Assembly: GCA_037074705.1 (NCBI GenBank)
Contig: CM073595.1
Span: 23,276,501 to 23,340,500 of the forward strand
Direction: 5' to 3'
Source of the DNA: Zhengitettix transpicula
Taxonomy: Eukaryota; Arthropoda; Insecta; Orthoptera; Tetrigidae
DNA length: 64,000 nucleotides
Below, one piece after another: positions 53,901-64,000 of the stretch. Every line of letters starts with the position of its first letter. Positions within the stretch are counted from its first letter, which is position 1. The translations under genes and the position numbers were made by a program. The notes under the pieces are model-generated. The model had not been told where the DNA came from and did no database searches. It saw nothing but the letters and a program-made list of their open reading frames with translations.

Positions 53901-54257
53901 CTAATTTCCTTAACATTTTGTTCTATTATTTTAGGGGAAGTCGCAACTTAATCCGGGTCGCTCGGTGACCTTTCAGCCGACCAGTTCACAAATTAGTGGC
54001 AACTAGAATTGGTGTCACAGGAATCCCGACGGCATAAACAAGAAAGAAAATCAAATATTGCTTATGGTAGTTTAACATATCTTATAGAGACGTCAGAAAA
54101 AGTTGGAAACATATTGAAGCAACATGGGTTCAACGAAATCAAAATAGCATATTACTGTTAGAAAGTTAAATATATATCTTCACAATATGAAGGAGAAAAT
54201 AAAGAAAGAAGATGCAAAATAAATAGTTTATAGTATATTTATTTTAAAATAGTGGGG

Positions 54258-54350
54258 GAAAAAAGGACAAATGTCCATTAATAACTACATTCTTGGGTAT
54301 TTGGATACATGATAATTTACATTGTAACATACACATAGCATATATGTCAA
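54258..54350 (+). pseudogene. Jockey-like LINE reverse transcriptase, part 1
   Basis: The frame LGIWIHDNLHCNIHIAYMS matches the 'FLGI-ID--L-W--HI--L' block of jockey-type LINEs. It is interrupted by the Helitron at 54351 and resumes at 54957. Confidence 0.65.
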
Positions 54351-54956
54351 TCTATATAATAAAAAAGGATGTATATTTGTATGTATGTATGTATGTATTT
54401 ACGTTGTTCTTTATACAAATTTTATCGCGTGGACAGAATGCAACAAAAATTGGTACACATATTCTTCAAAATACGAGAAACGGTACTGTGAGGGTGAGAA
54501 ACGCCTAGCATACATGTGGAAAGAATTATAATTAAAAACCGTGATCATTAAATATTAAATTACTGCGCGCCAAGAGACAATGACGTCACGCGAGAGAGAG
54601 ACGTTACTACGCAACGAACAAAGGAAATATTTCCTTTATTAGGAATGAAATAAAGCAGAAATATGTTCTTTAAATAAAAAGTATAATTTTATACAGCAAT
54701 ACTCCATCGAATGGTAATAAAGAAGAATACGAATTACTTTACCATCCTTGCGTAAAATGTAAGTTAATTTTCGCGCTATATTAGTTGTGAGTCTAGCTAA
54801 CAATTTCATCAATGTAATATTTCGTAATGTATGAAGACTGAGTGACAATTGACAATTATATCCTGAAATACTCAATGAATATATTTAAGTATTCAATTAA
54901 ATACTTTTTCGAGTTTATATAAATAAGTACACGAGCAACGCCGGGCACCCAGCTAG
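54351..54956 (+). mobile_element. Non-autonomous Helitron, 606 bp, inside a LINE
   Basis: A|TCTATATAATAAAAAAGG at the start and CCGGGCACCCAGCTAG|T at the end, inserted exactly between A and T with no target duplication. The cleanest copy of this family; it includes TGACGTCACGCGAGAGAGA and the GAGCAACGCCGGGCACCC terminal hairpin. Non-coding. Confidence 0.92.
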
Positions 54957-55680
54957 TTTGAAATAAACAGAACTCCATCTGTTATGCATTCAGAGTCATT
55001 AATAAATTCGGTGGCATTGCTACTCTTCGGACCGCCTACTTTGCTTATGTTAACTCACTAATACCATTTTGGGGATACCATCACAAGAAAGTATTTACTC
55101 TGCAGAAAACGATTAAAAAAATTATAAAGGACGGACCTTTCCGATCTCCTACCAGACCTATTTTCAGCGAACTTGGGATACTTTCTGTCCCTTGCATATA
55201 AATAATGGAAATGGTCTGCTGTATTAATAAAAACCACGATAGGTTCGGCCTGAACAGTGACATCCATGCATACAATACATGTGTCACACATTTTCAAATG
55301 CTTAAAAAATGCCAAGCTGGTCTAAATTATATTGGAGTGGTGGTGTATAACAAACTACCAGTTGATATAAATGGGCAGCCTGTTTAAGAAACAATTATAA
55401 GAAATTATTGGAAAAATGCTGTTTCTACTCCATCACAAGTATCTGATTGCCAACCTCCATTAATTAAACATGATAGTATTGTATCTGTAATTATAAATTA
55501 TAATTGCCATCTTTGTTATTCAATATGTCATATATTTATCTGTATATGTAATTATGTTGTTTTAATTATTACAATATTTATCTTTTATATTTAACTCATC
55601 ATATACTTATCAATTAAGTCATCACTTGACTTGTCCTATTATTGTACCTCAAGATTTGTGGATTAAATAAATACAATACA
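54957..55680 (+). pseudogene. Jockey-like LINE reverse transcriptase, part 2 and 3' end
   Basis: FGGIATLRTAYFAYVNSLIP and FWG, then VFTLQKTIKKIIKDGPF, RPIFSELGILSVPCI: the C-terminal block of jockey/CR1 LINEs ('TL-T-YFA---S---YGI--WG...LQK--I--I...FK-L-IL'). The 3' UTR ends GATTAAATAAATACAATACA near 55680. Stops and shifts make it dead. Confidence 0.75.
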
Positions 55681-57255
55681 AGTTAGAGGCAAGACAATTA
55701 CTCTTAGAAATAAATCACCCTTCTCTCTTTGCTACAGACTATGCTTGTAATATAAATTTAAAATTTTTATCCTTCACAACATCTTAAACTTCTCTGCTTT
55801 TCTAACTCAGAGTGACTGTTCTACACTGAGGGTTTGGTGGTCCATTAAGATTGTCCATGCTCTGTCCCGTGATATACTGTTTATTGAAAATTTTGTAATA
55901 TGTCTTTTCTTGTCATATAACTGCCTGGAAAACTCCGGGTGACTGTCTGTATTCCCTTTTCTTTTCGGTGGGGTCCGATCCCAAAACACTGTTGGACACT
56001 TGTAATTTATGGCCCAACATCTGCCATCTTCCGGCCCTAAAATTCTTTTGCCACGCAAACTGCAGGCAGCTAAGCATTACTACATTACAATATGTATTGC
56101 CCAGGGCCACACTGTATGTGAGAGATTGGATTTACTAGTAGAGCTGTCTCAGATAGAAGGCTTTTCTCAAGATACAATACTTGAGGTCTTTACCAGTCTT
56201 TGGCCTTTTTATGAGACAAAGTTGTCTCATATCATGGCAGAGCTGCCACTGCAGAGGCAATTCGAAATATGTATACTTCCCTAGGATCCTCCTCTGGTAC
56301 CATGAAATGAAGGCAAATGACCAAGAATATGATGAGTGAAGAAATGATGCAAACACTGCAATTGTACCAACTGCACAACTTAAGAACCCACAGAGCAATA
56401 ACCAGCAAAACAAAAAAACAAACTTGAAAACCAACAGTCACTAATTAACCAAAACAGATGATAATATCCAACACTGCTTTCCTCCAGTGCCCCAGTGAAC
56501 TTCACGAGTCAAGAGCAAGCCGTGATTATGCGAGTCACTGTTAAGTTAATAAAAAAAATACTAAAGAACAGTTTTCACATAATTTCAGTTTTATGCAACA
56601 AGTATATCATTATTCTGATATTTATGGTATGGATAATTACTATCAATTAATGAAAATTGTTGATTTATTTTATAAGACTAATGTATAAAAAGAAAATTCT
56701 TAATGAAAATAGAAACTATTAAATAAATACTAGTACACATATAGTAACATTAATTGGTTAAATGAGTTTACAATTACATAAACGATAGGGATTTGAAAAT
56801 AAATTGGTACTACAAGTACTAATATTCACATTCCTTCCACTGTGGCCCTTTTCTCCGAAGCACACATCATCTGAACTATTCCATGAATCCTCGTTAATAT
56901 TGAAAGAAAATATTAATTCACTGGAGAGAGAGGGAGAAAGAGAATTATTTTAATTTAATTATATAATTAAACATCAGAATCAGAGTTAATGTAGCTGCTG
57001 GACAACTAAAGTGGGTGTTTTTTAAATAAATATTGATTTATCACAAAATCGATTTTAACAAGATTGACAAACTTTAGGTGAATTAAAAACCAAACAAAAA
57101 GACTTTGGTTGCACTTTCTCTCAGTCTTGGATTAGTCATTTCAAAATAATGAGTAATTACCCAACTCCAAATCTTCATAAGGTAGCTTCAGGATGAAGTT
57201 TTTTAAAAATATATATAATATTAGTAAGGATTTGACATTGTCAAAAATAATTGCA
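55681..57255. other. Unassigned; no gene confirmed
   Basis: 55800-56440 is GC-richer, with open frames on both strands that I cannot assign. At about 56905-56820 on the minus strand, NEDSWNSSDDVCFGEKGHSG reads like a coding exon but lacks clear splice sites. Confidence 0.35.
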
Positions 57256-57354
57256 ATATTGGTATGGAAAGGAAAGAGAGATAGCTTGTGGCTTACCTGA
57301 AAGTGAAGTACGATGCAGCCATAAGCTATCTTTCTTTCCTTTCCATACCAATAT
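57256..57354 (+). ncRNA. Near-perfect 38-bp RNA hairpin (miRNA-precursor-like)
   Basis: 57256-57293 and 57317-57354 are inverse over 38 bp, with two differences that are G-U pairs if the plus strand is transcribed and C-A mismatches if the minus strand is. The loop is 23 nt. At 99 nt the size fits a pre-miRNA or siRNA hairpin, but the stem is more perfect than most animal miRNAs, so a young fold-back or hairpin-RNA locus is as likely. No known miRNA seed recognised. Confidence 0.5.
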
Positions 57355-60300
57355 CACAATTATATATATATATATAATAAATTTCTCAATCAAGTCAAGC
57401 AACCTTACATATAGAATGTTATGTTACATTAATAGTCCCTAGCCATCCAAAATTTCCTTAAATTACACATTGTGAATTCCTTGTGCATCAGCCCTTCCTC
57501 CCACTGGGAATATAATTGTATCCTGTCTTAAGTTTTGTCTTCATATATGATCATGGAAAATGAAAAGTTATGAAATTATTCAAGGGTCGTTGGATATAAG
57601 GCAATTCAATCCTTCAAAAATAGAAAATAATCTGTTGAAAATAAATAAATTTCATTTTCAAACATTTTGGGAATGCAAGTGTTTATAAAATTAGTCAGAT
57701 AAGAAGATGACAGAGGAAACCAATGCATTGAACAGGAAAATAACTTACTAGTAAATCCTTTGATAATCTAAAAGCCAAATAAGACAAATGCCTTTCTTTT
57801 GGACTTGATTGTTTTCAAAGCCTATACTTTGTTCAATAAAATTAACAGTAGCAGAGAAATATTTGGAAATGCAATAAAATATTTTTTGAGGGGAATACAG
57901 GTAATTTGTGACACTTCATTAAGGATTTGTTTAAATTTATGGGAGAAATAGAAAATATTTTCTCATACCAAAGATAGCAGAAAGCTGTGAGTATTTGGAG
58001 TAATAAGCAAAACAAGTGGCCTGGTTTATTTCCTGAAAGCAATTATTGTTCTAATGATCCCTAATTAATTTTTTAATCATCAACATTTAATTGATATGAC
58101 ATCTTTTTTTAAAAAAGTATAAAAGTTTTTGGATTGATATCTAAAAGTATATAATGTGACTTGTAAAAAAATAATGGCTACCCTGAAAGGTTAGGAATAA
58201 TATGAAATAAATAAACAAATTAATTACAAAAAATTTAATACAAATAACAGTACACTACAGGTTTAACTTCATGTACAAAATGTCACACTCAATATTGCGG
58301 TATTTAAATAAACGGCATATGATTCATGATTCAACAAGAATTGTGATCAGTGTTCCTAGAATTTTATCACATTTAAATTTGCAGTTATTGATTATTCCTT
58401 TTACAAAACATTTAATGGATGATATATCTGAGAAAAATATTGGCAATATTTGATGAGAAATCAATTTTGTGCTTTTTATTGTGAAAACAGTAAAAATAAA
58501 ATGCTTTGGAATGCAGCATTAATGAAGATTACTAATGACTAGTGCAAATTTATTAATACAATGCTATGTATTATTTACAAGAGTCTGAAATTTAATTTTT
58601 AACATTACTGCTTCTACAATGATAAAACACATGAAGCTGAAAATAAGATTCCATTCTTAACTTTCAGTAGTAAATGAAATATAAATATTTTGCATGAAAA
58701 TTTGCAAAAATGTTGCTAATATGTTTATGTTTTAAACATAATAAATTCTCTGCAAGAAAGAAATACTTTCTCAATTAAAATATCAACTAAATATTTACAA
58801 GTATGATACTTTTAAGGTTGAACAGATCTGCTTTATATAAAACTTTAAAATAAAATTTGTGTTTTACCATAATTATTAACACTTAATAAGCATATACACG
58901 TTGAAATTTTTTTGGCACAGATCACCTCATCTGACATAGTAATGTTTGTCTAACACACAAACTATTTTTCTATTTTAACACATATTGGTTATTTGTATAT
59001 GACAAAATTTTGGATGATGATTCCAATGTGGGTGATGACAAAATGAGGAACCCATATATGAGTGATACATATTGGGTTATCAATGTTATAATATCTCAGA
59101 ATATTTACTATTATCTCCCGTTACTTTTGAGAATTTCACACTCAAAGATAACAATACTGAAAACTGAAGAGATATTGTTAAAAAGTAAATACAGTAATAA
59201 CCATAATTTATGAGGAATTAACTTAAATTATAGGCAAAGTTATGACCCAGACAAATTATTTGTTATGATTTTGAAAAAAGATAGAGATTATGATAACTTT
59301 ATACCGTATTCGGCTTGATTAAATTGAATAAAATCCCCCAAAATTTTTCTTCATTCGCCACCGCCTTGTATTCATCTCTTTACTGGTCAGGTAGGCCACA
59401 ATATCTATCTTTTTTTCCAATATTAAGATAAAAATATTATCTTTACAGTGATATGTATAACATAGCCACTTATTATGTATTTGTCTTTTCGTGTCCAAAA
59501 TAAAAAAACGTTTAACAGAGATTAACAAGATTATAACAAATATAATTACTGACCACTAATTTAATAATACAAAAACTTTCAGTTATATAATATCTATTCT
59601 TAAAGAATCATCTTCCAATAATCAGGGTGTTATAGATAGGAGTGAAATAAAACATTGAATTATTCAGTATAGAATAAATCATTCTTAATAACATTCATGA
59701 TACAAATATTACTTAGATATAGGAAGGAAATGTATCTTAAAGTACAATATACTCAATAAATTATAGTATTTTAAATAAAGATAAAAAGTTAATTGTCTGA
59801 AATTTCTTTGGAGTATAATATCTAAGTGTATAGTTTCATGTTTTGTGCTTTGATAACAAATTCATTACAAAAGTCTGTGTCATGTGGCTGATGTTTAGAG
59901 CACACAATTTTGTACAGAATTATTTTAATGTAGTTGGTTTGAGTTAAAATTTATAGCATAGTACAAAACAGGGTCTAAAATTATTGATATGTACAACTTT
60001 ATGGAAATCTACATTTTAAATTCAAAATAACATCATCTAGTTGTACTGTACATCATTTCTTTGGAATAAAAATGTATAAAACTGTGTTCTAGTAGTTAAA
60101 GCCATATTGTTAAAGGGAAGCATTATTGTCTTAGTTTAGCATAGTATGTATAACCAAAACATGCTGCCCTAGTCTATGGTACAAAGTTTATAATTTCACA
60201 TAAATTGTGGACAAATATTTTAAGTTACCAACTTCATTCACATGTAAAAATACAACTATATTTTCAAATTATTACACTACAAAAAGGTGCAAAATGTACA

Positions 60301-61062
60301 TAGTTGATGCACTTCATACATTTTATATAAAATATTTTTTTAAAAGAAAGTAACAAGCTCAATAATTCTTAAATTCTCTATAAATGGTTTGCATATCAGA
60401 AATACTTATGACTCAATAATAACAATCAGAACCATACCAAAGAAGCATATTATAATAAATTATACACTTCCTCTATTGGTTTGATGCAAATATATGTGAC
60501 ATTATATCACTTTGGTGTCATTTGACATAAGTTATTGCTTCATTCAATTATTGGACTTGTAATATGTAAGTAATTTATGCTGAAATGTTATTATTATAGA
60601 TGTATAAGGATTGCTCCCAGTGGTCCTTATTATAAACAGTTTTATTTAACAGTTAATAATTAAATTCCGATTACTGTAGTTCATACTTTACAACAATATT
60701 TTATTAGTGAAATGATGAAAGGACAGACACAATCTCATGAGCTTATAATTGTTTGTTTGAAATAGGAAACCCACATAAATTATCCACCATAACTGTATGA
60801 GTCCAAAATAGGTACAGAGATAAATAGTAATTATTTTCTAACCTACAGCATGACGAAACTCTACAAATGAAATTTACACAGTATATTATATTATAAATAC
60901 CCTTACTCCAAGTTCTTCCAGGGCACTACATTAATTTGTACATGTTTAAATAAAAGTGTACCCAGGGTAATGAAGAATTGTGGTTCAATTTAATGAGGTG
61001 TACAATGTCAAAAATGACATGTAGCTTTTTCTTAAAATTAGTGTCAAAACTTCGGTTTATTA

Positions 61063-61192
61063 GAAAAACATGTCACTATTTATATTTTAGGCATGTTGTT
61101 AAAATATTAATGGATTAACAATCTTATGAAAAACATGTCACTATTTATATTTTAGGCATGTTGTTAAAATATTAATGGATTAACAATCTTAT
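61063..61192. repeat. 65-bp tandem duplication, two copies
   Basis: 61063-61127 and 61128-61192 are identical or nearly so (GAAAAACATGTCACTATTTA...AACAATCTTAT). Within the probable 3' UTR of unc79. Confidence 0.95.
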
Positions 61193-61208
61193 TACTTCAT
61201 CACCAAAC

Positions 61209-61234
61209 ATATATATATATATATATATATATAT
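61209..61234. repeat. (AT)n microsatellite
   Basis: 26-bp AT run beside the 65-bp duplication. Confidence 0.9.
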
Positions 61235-61462
61235 TTCACTAATACATATATTTCAGGCATTATTCACAACAGACTGTTGACATACAATTCACAAATAACT
61301 GAGATAAATTTACTACCTAAAATATTCAGGAATACCTTTATGATGACAATATCCTTTACTTTTGGCAAAACAATAACTTGATACACTTACTTTTAATGCA
61401 TAGGCACTGTATTCTTCAAATACAACACATATCATAGTGTTAACTATAAGTTGAATAATATT

Positions 61463-61657
61463 TTACACGGAATAAAACTGTGTTGCAGCAGAGGATTGCA
61501 GTTCTATTTGACCCATTTTAAACTGCAGTCTTTGGAGCCACCTAAGAAGTATGGCATTATTCAATGGCTGACAGTTATTGTTTGATGGCATTGTAGATAC
61601 AGGAGCAGGCGGAAAGTTGCGGCAGCCCTGCAGTCTAACTTGCAAATGTCCTGGTAG
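61463..61657 (-). CDS. unc79: UNC79 homologue, last exon
   Basis: Acceptor TATGTTTCAG precedes 61657, phase 0. Encodes LPGHLQVRLQGCRNFPPAP, then a Ser/Asn-rich linker, then LLRWLQRLQFKMGQIELQSS to ...TQFYSV and stop at 61463. From memory this matches the conserved C-terminus of UNC79 ('LR-WLQ--QFKM-Q-EIQSS-A--QFY'). UNC79 binds UNC80 and supports the NALCN sodium-leak channel at the neuronal plasma membrane. UNC80 is the main alternative; the tail favours UNC79. Confidence 0.85.
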   Translation of the reverse strand, partial: LPGHLQVRLQGCRNFPPAPVSTMPSNNNCQPLNNAILLRWLQRLQFKMGQIELQSSAATQFYSV

Positions 61658-62436
61658 CTGAAACATACAAAAATACTGGACAAATTAACAACTATTGAAA
61701 TATAATCCAAAGTATAGTCTTAATTTAAGAATTGGGTAGAGTCTTTAGTCTGACTGATGAACATTTCAGATTTTATATTGAAATTATTTACGAGATTTGT
61801 GAAAGAAGTGAACAAAATATTATCACATATTAATATAGAGTTCTTGGGTTTCAACCCAAGTTATTTCTTGCAAGAAGCAGAATGTCTCAATAGCTAGCTC
61901 CACTATCGTCTACTGATGATGGCAGAACCATCTGTTGAAATTTGTTCCACTCAAGATATAACACAGGCTGATATCCAAAAATCAGAAAAATCTAAATTTG
62001 ATAATTATCACATATATTACTCACAAAATTACTGATTAATCCATTTTCATCAAGTTTAAGAGGACATACAAGAGTGAATTAAATAGCTTAAACTGAGATA
62101 ATTATCCCGTAATATACGTGATCAATATATCTTATCACTTTCGGAAAAACAGTTGTGTGGAATTTATACTGATCCAATAAATTACATATATGACATGTAT
62201 ATGTTCTCAAATATAAGAAAATTAATTGGTTATAAAAATTTACTTAACCACATAATAAACGTTTAATTATATTTAAGCAGTGAGTATTATAACTAAAATA
62301 TATCATCTAAAATAAAGTATGAGAACACTAACTGCACAAAAAAAAACAGATTCATTGTATTCACAATTCCATTATATGTTTTAAATGTCTGAAACATGAT
62401 TTTATGAAAATAAAAAGGCATAGAATATGTACTCAC

Positions 62437-62559
62437 CTGTACATGATAGGCAAAAAGAACTGGACTCCACAGAGGTAGTAATTTGCTAAGCATTGTAGAG
62501 TTACATTCCAAAAGAGCCTCTAATAAACTTAAAAAGTGTAGATTTACCATTTCTGCAAG
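62437..62559 (-). CDS. unc79: UNC79 homologue, penultimate exon
   Basis: Acceptor TCTCTTTTAG before 62559 and donor CAG|GTGAGT after 62437; 123 nt, phase 0 at both ends, 41 codons: LAEMVNLHFLSLLEALLECN, then STMLSKLLPLWSPVLFAYHVQ. The EMV-LH-LSL-EAL-ECNST block is a signature of the UNC79 C-terminal helical region, which is built of ARM/HEAT-like repeats. Confidence 0.9.
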
Positions 62560-62888
62560 CTAAAAGAGATACAAAAATAATTTTAGAATAATATGCTTAG
62601 AATTAAATATATTAAATATTTAATGGTATTATGGTCAACATGTTATCTTAACTTGAAAGATTTTAAGTCACTTTTTTGTATTGGTATGTCTTTTAGACTT
62701 AAAAATGCATAGTCTGCATGCAAAATAAAAAATAAAATTTTTTTTGATAACATGCCACAAGACTCCAAAAGATTATGCTGAATATTCCATTAAAAATTAC
62801 CCAATGCATAAACATTAAAGTTATTTGACTCACATAACTTTTAATGGATACTATCTAAAAACTTAATATTAACTGAATTTTTACGTAC

Positions 62889-63029
62889 CACTTTTGAATG
62901 AGCAATAAGTTGTAAAATGCAAGGGGTAACCTTACCCCAAAAATCAAATATAATACTCATTGTTGTTGCATGAGCTTCAGTACTTGGCAAATTATGTGAT
63001 GCAATTTGTTCAAGGTAAACAGTCCAGAG
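62889..63029 (-). CDS. unc79: UNC79 homologue, third-last exon in window
   Basis: Acceptor TTTTGTTACAG before 63029 and donor GTG|GTACGT after 62889; 141 nt, phase 0, 47 codons: LWTVYLEQIASHNLPSTEA, then TTMSIIFDFWGKVTPCILQL, IAHSKV. The FW-KVTP-ILQL-(A/S)H-KV motif continues directly into EMVNLH of the next exon. Upstream exons lie beyond 64000. Confidence 0.9.
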
Positions 63030-64000
63030 CTGTAACAAAATATACATAAATAATTTCAGTTTTTAACATTATTTAAATAAATTTAAAGATCATAAACAAC
63101 CAAATCAGTGGAAGAATAATAATAATACAACATTTAGACAAAAAATTTCTGCCCATCTTCAGGGAAAGGGAAATATTCAGAATAAATAATGAGACATGTA
63201 GAAATGATACAGATAGTAGGGGATGGGGCTTATTTATACTAGCCAGTAGAGAAGGGTTTCTTAATATCCCTGTAACACTGGGAGAAATGGGCAACAGATT
63301 CTTACTAATGTAACAGTTAGTTTGTAATGTTTTTCAAATCGGAGAAAAAGAATCAATTATATGGTAATTTCTTCAAATTTGTGTCTTACAATTTCATTGT
63401 TGAGATTTAAAACTTGTAGATGAGTTTAAGCATTTATTAGTGCAATTATTAAGGGTCATAAGGCCTAGTTTATACACCAGCAGTACTACTTTATGAGTGC
63501 TGAAGGGAAGTGTCATAAGATAACTTATGTTCTTAAAATTAACAAATAATGTCAGAGAGGTAACAAAGTTGCACATAACCCTTTTTAAAAATGGTTGTAT
63601 TATCTACAGAGAAATAAAGTCAACAGAAGAGTAAGTGTGACTTTAGTAAAATTTACAAATAACCAGAAGACACTTCAGTTTAAAATAGAAAAATTATTTG
63701 CTAAAGACAGTCTTTTCTATAATCCATACAAGTTCTGTCACTATGTTTGTATTGTAGCCTATTAAAAACACATTTAGCCTATAAAATATTATTACATATC
63801 AAAACCCAAGCTGCACACAAAGGCACAAACATTTAGTATAAATTAACAATTAATGAAACTGTGCATTGTAATGGTGCACTAATGGTGATGTTCCAGGATA
63901 AGCGGACAAGCGTATATGTAATATAGCACTATCTGGAGAACTACATGTACTTCAAAAATATGTATTTTCAATTATAACCCCAATCAAAATTTAAACTATT
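63030..64000 (-). other. Intron of unc79 (incomplete)
   Basis: No further unc79 exon found up to the window edge; short open frames here lack splice sites and similarity to the protein. Confidence 0.6.

Larger units (their letters stand above)
57355..61462 (-). other. Transposon-poor region; possible long unc79 3' UTR
   Basis: AT-rich, without recognisable mobile elements, downstream of the unc79 stop. AATAAA on the minus strand at 61061-61056 could end a 400-nt 3' UTR; many later hexamers would permit a much longer one, as is common for insect neuronal genes (inference). Confidence 0.35.

Noticed and set aside
63073..63576. Further unc79 exons
   Set aside because: The minus-strand frames at 63073-63294 and 63394-63576 lack acceptor/donor pairs and do not resemble the UNC79 C-terminal region.

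Overview
This window is AT-rich, repeat-dense eukaryotic nuclear DNA, most likely from an insect. The evidence is a spliced C-terminus closely resembling insect UNC79, short phase-0 exons with GT-AG introns, many (AT)n runs, and a transposon mix typical of arthropods: mariner, Helitrons, jockey-like and other non-LTR elements, tRNA-derived SINEs, solo LTRs and Penelope-like debris. Coding DNA is under 3% of the window. Everything here was read by eye; no alignment or database search was run.

Two host genes are supported. On the minus strand, four exons between 19545 and 15459 join in frame (189+309+347+130 nt) into a 324-residue protein with a signal peptide, a short Tyr run, one membrane segment and four C-terminal cysteines. 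I do not recognise the family. Its last exon lies partly inside a perfect 84-bp tandem duplication. At the right edge, three minus-strand exons (63029-62889, 62559-62437, 61657-61463) encode the C-terminus of a protein I read as UNC79, a subunit of the NALCN sodium-leak channel complex. The rest of that gene lies beyond 64000.

Layout. 1-9.6 kb: AT-rich DNA with hammerhead-core-like motifs, a solo LTR (5952-6910), a jockey-like reverse transcriptase scrap, and a tandem-duplicated Penelope-like GIY-YIG fragment followed by a hammerhead-like motif. 10.4-10.8 kb: a GC-rich island with four STAT-type sites. 11-12.5 kb: inverted and dispersed repeats. 15.4-21.4 kb: the four-exon gene, with an old Helitron and a mariner scrap upstream of it. 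21.9-31.0 kb: six related LTR pieces, several with ATAT target duplications and two with repeated primer-binding-site-like motifs. 31.8-34.5 kb: a roughly 545-bp tandem array derived from a Helitron end. 35.5-42.6 kb: two Helitrons flanking a large inverted repeat whose units are themselves fold-backs with opposed hammerhead-like cores. 42.9-49.8 kb: a fold-back element, a full-length dead mariner with both inverted repeats, LINE fragments, a SINE with target duplication, and a Helitron. 50-56.5 kb: an LTR-like piece, a candidate minus-strand promoter, and a Helitron inserted into a LINE. 56.5-64 kb: a transposon-poor stretch holding the unc79 3' end and a near-perfect RNA hairpin.

The most interesting system is the set of short hammerhead-ribozyme-like modules in Penelope-like or fold-back repeats. 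The best copies have stem I, the CUGANGA core, stem II, GAAA, and a stem III reduced to the self-complementary ACGU, a form expected to act as a dimer. They occur in head-to-head pairs inside palindromic elements.
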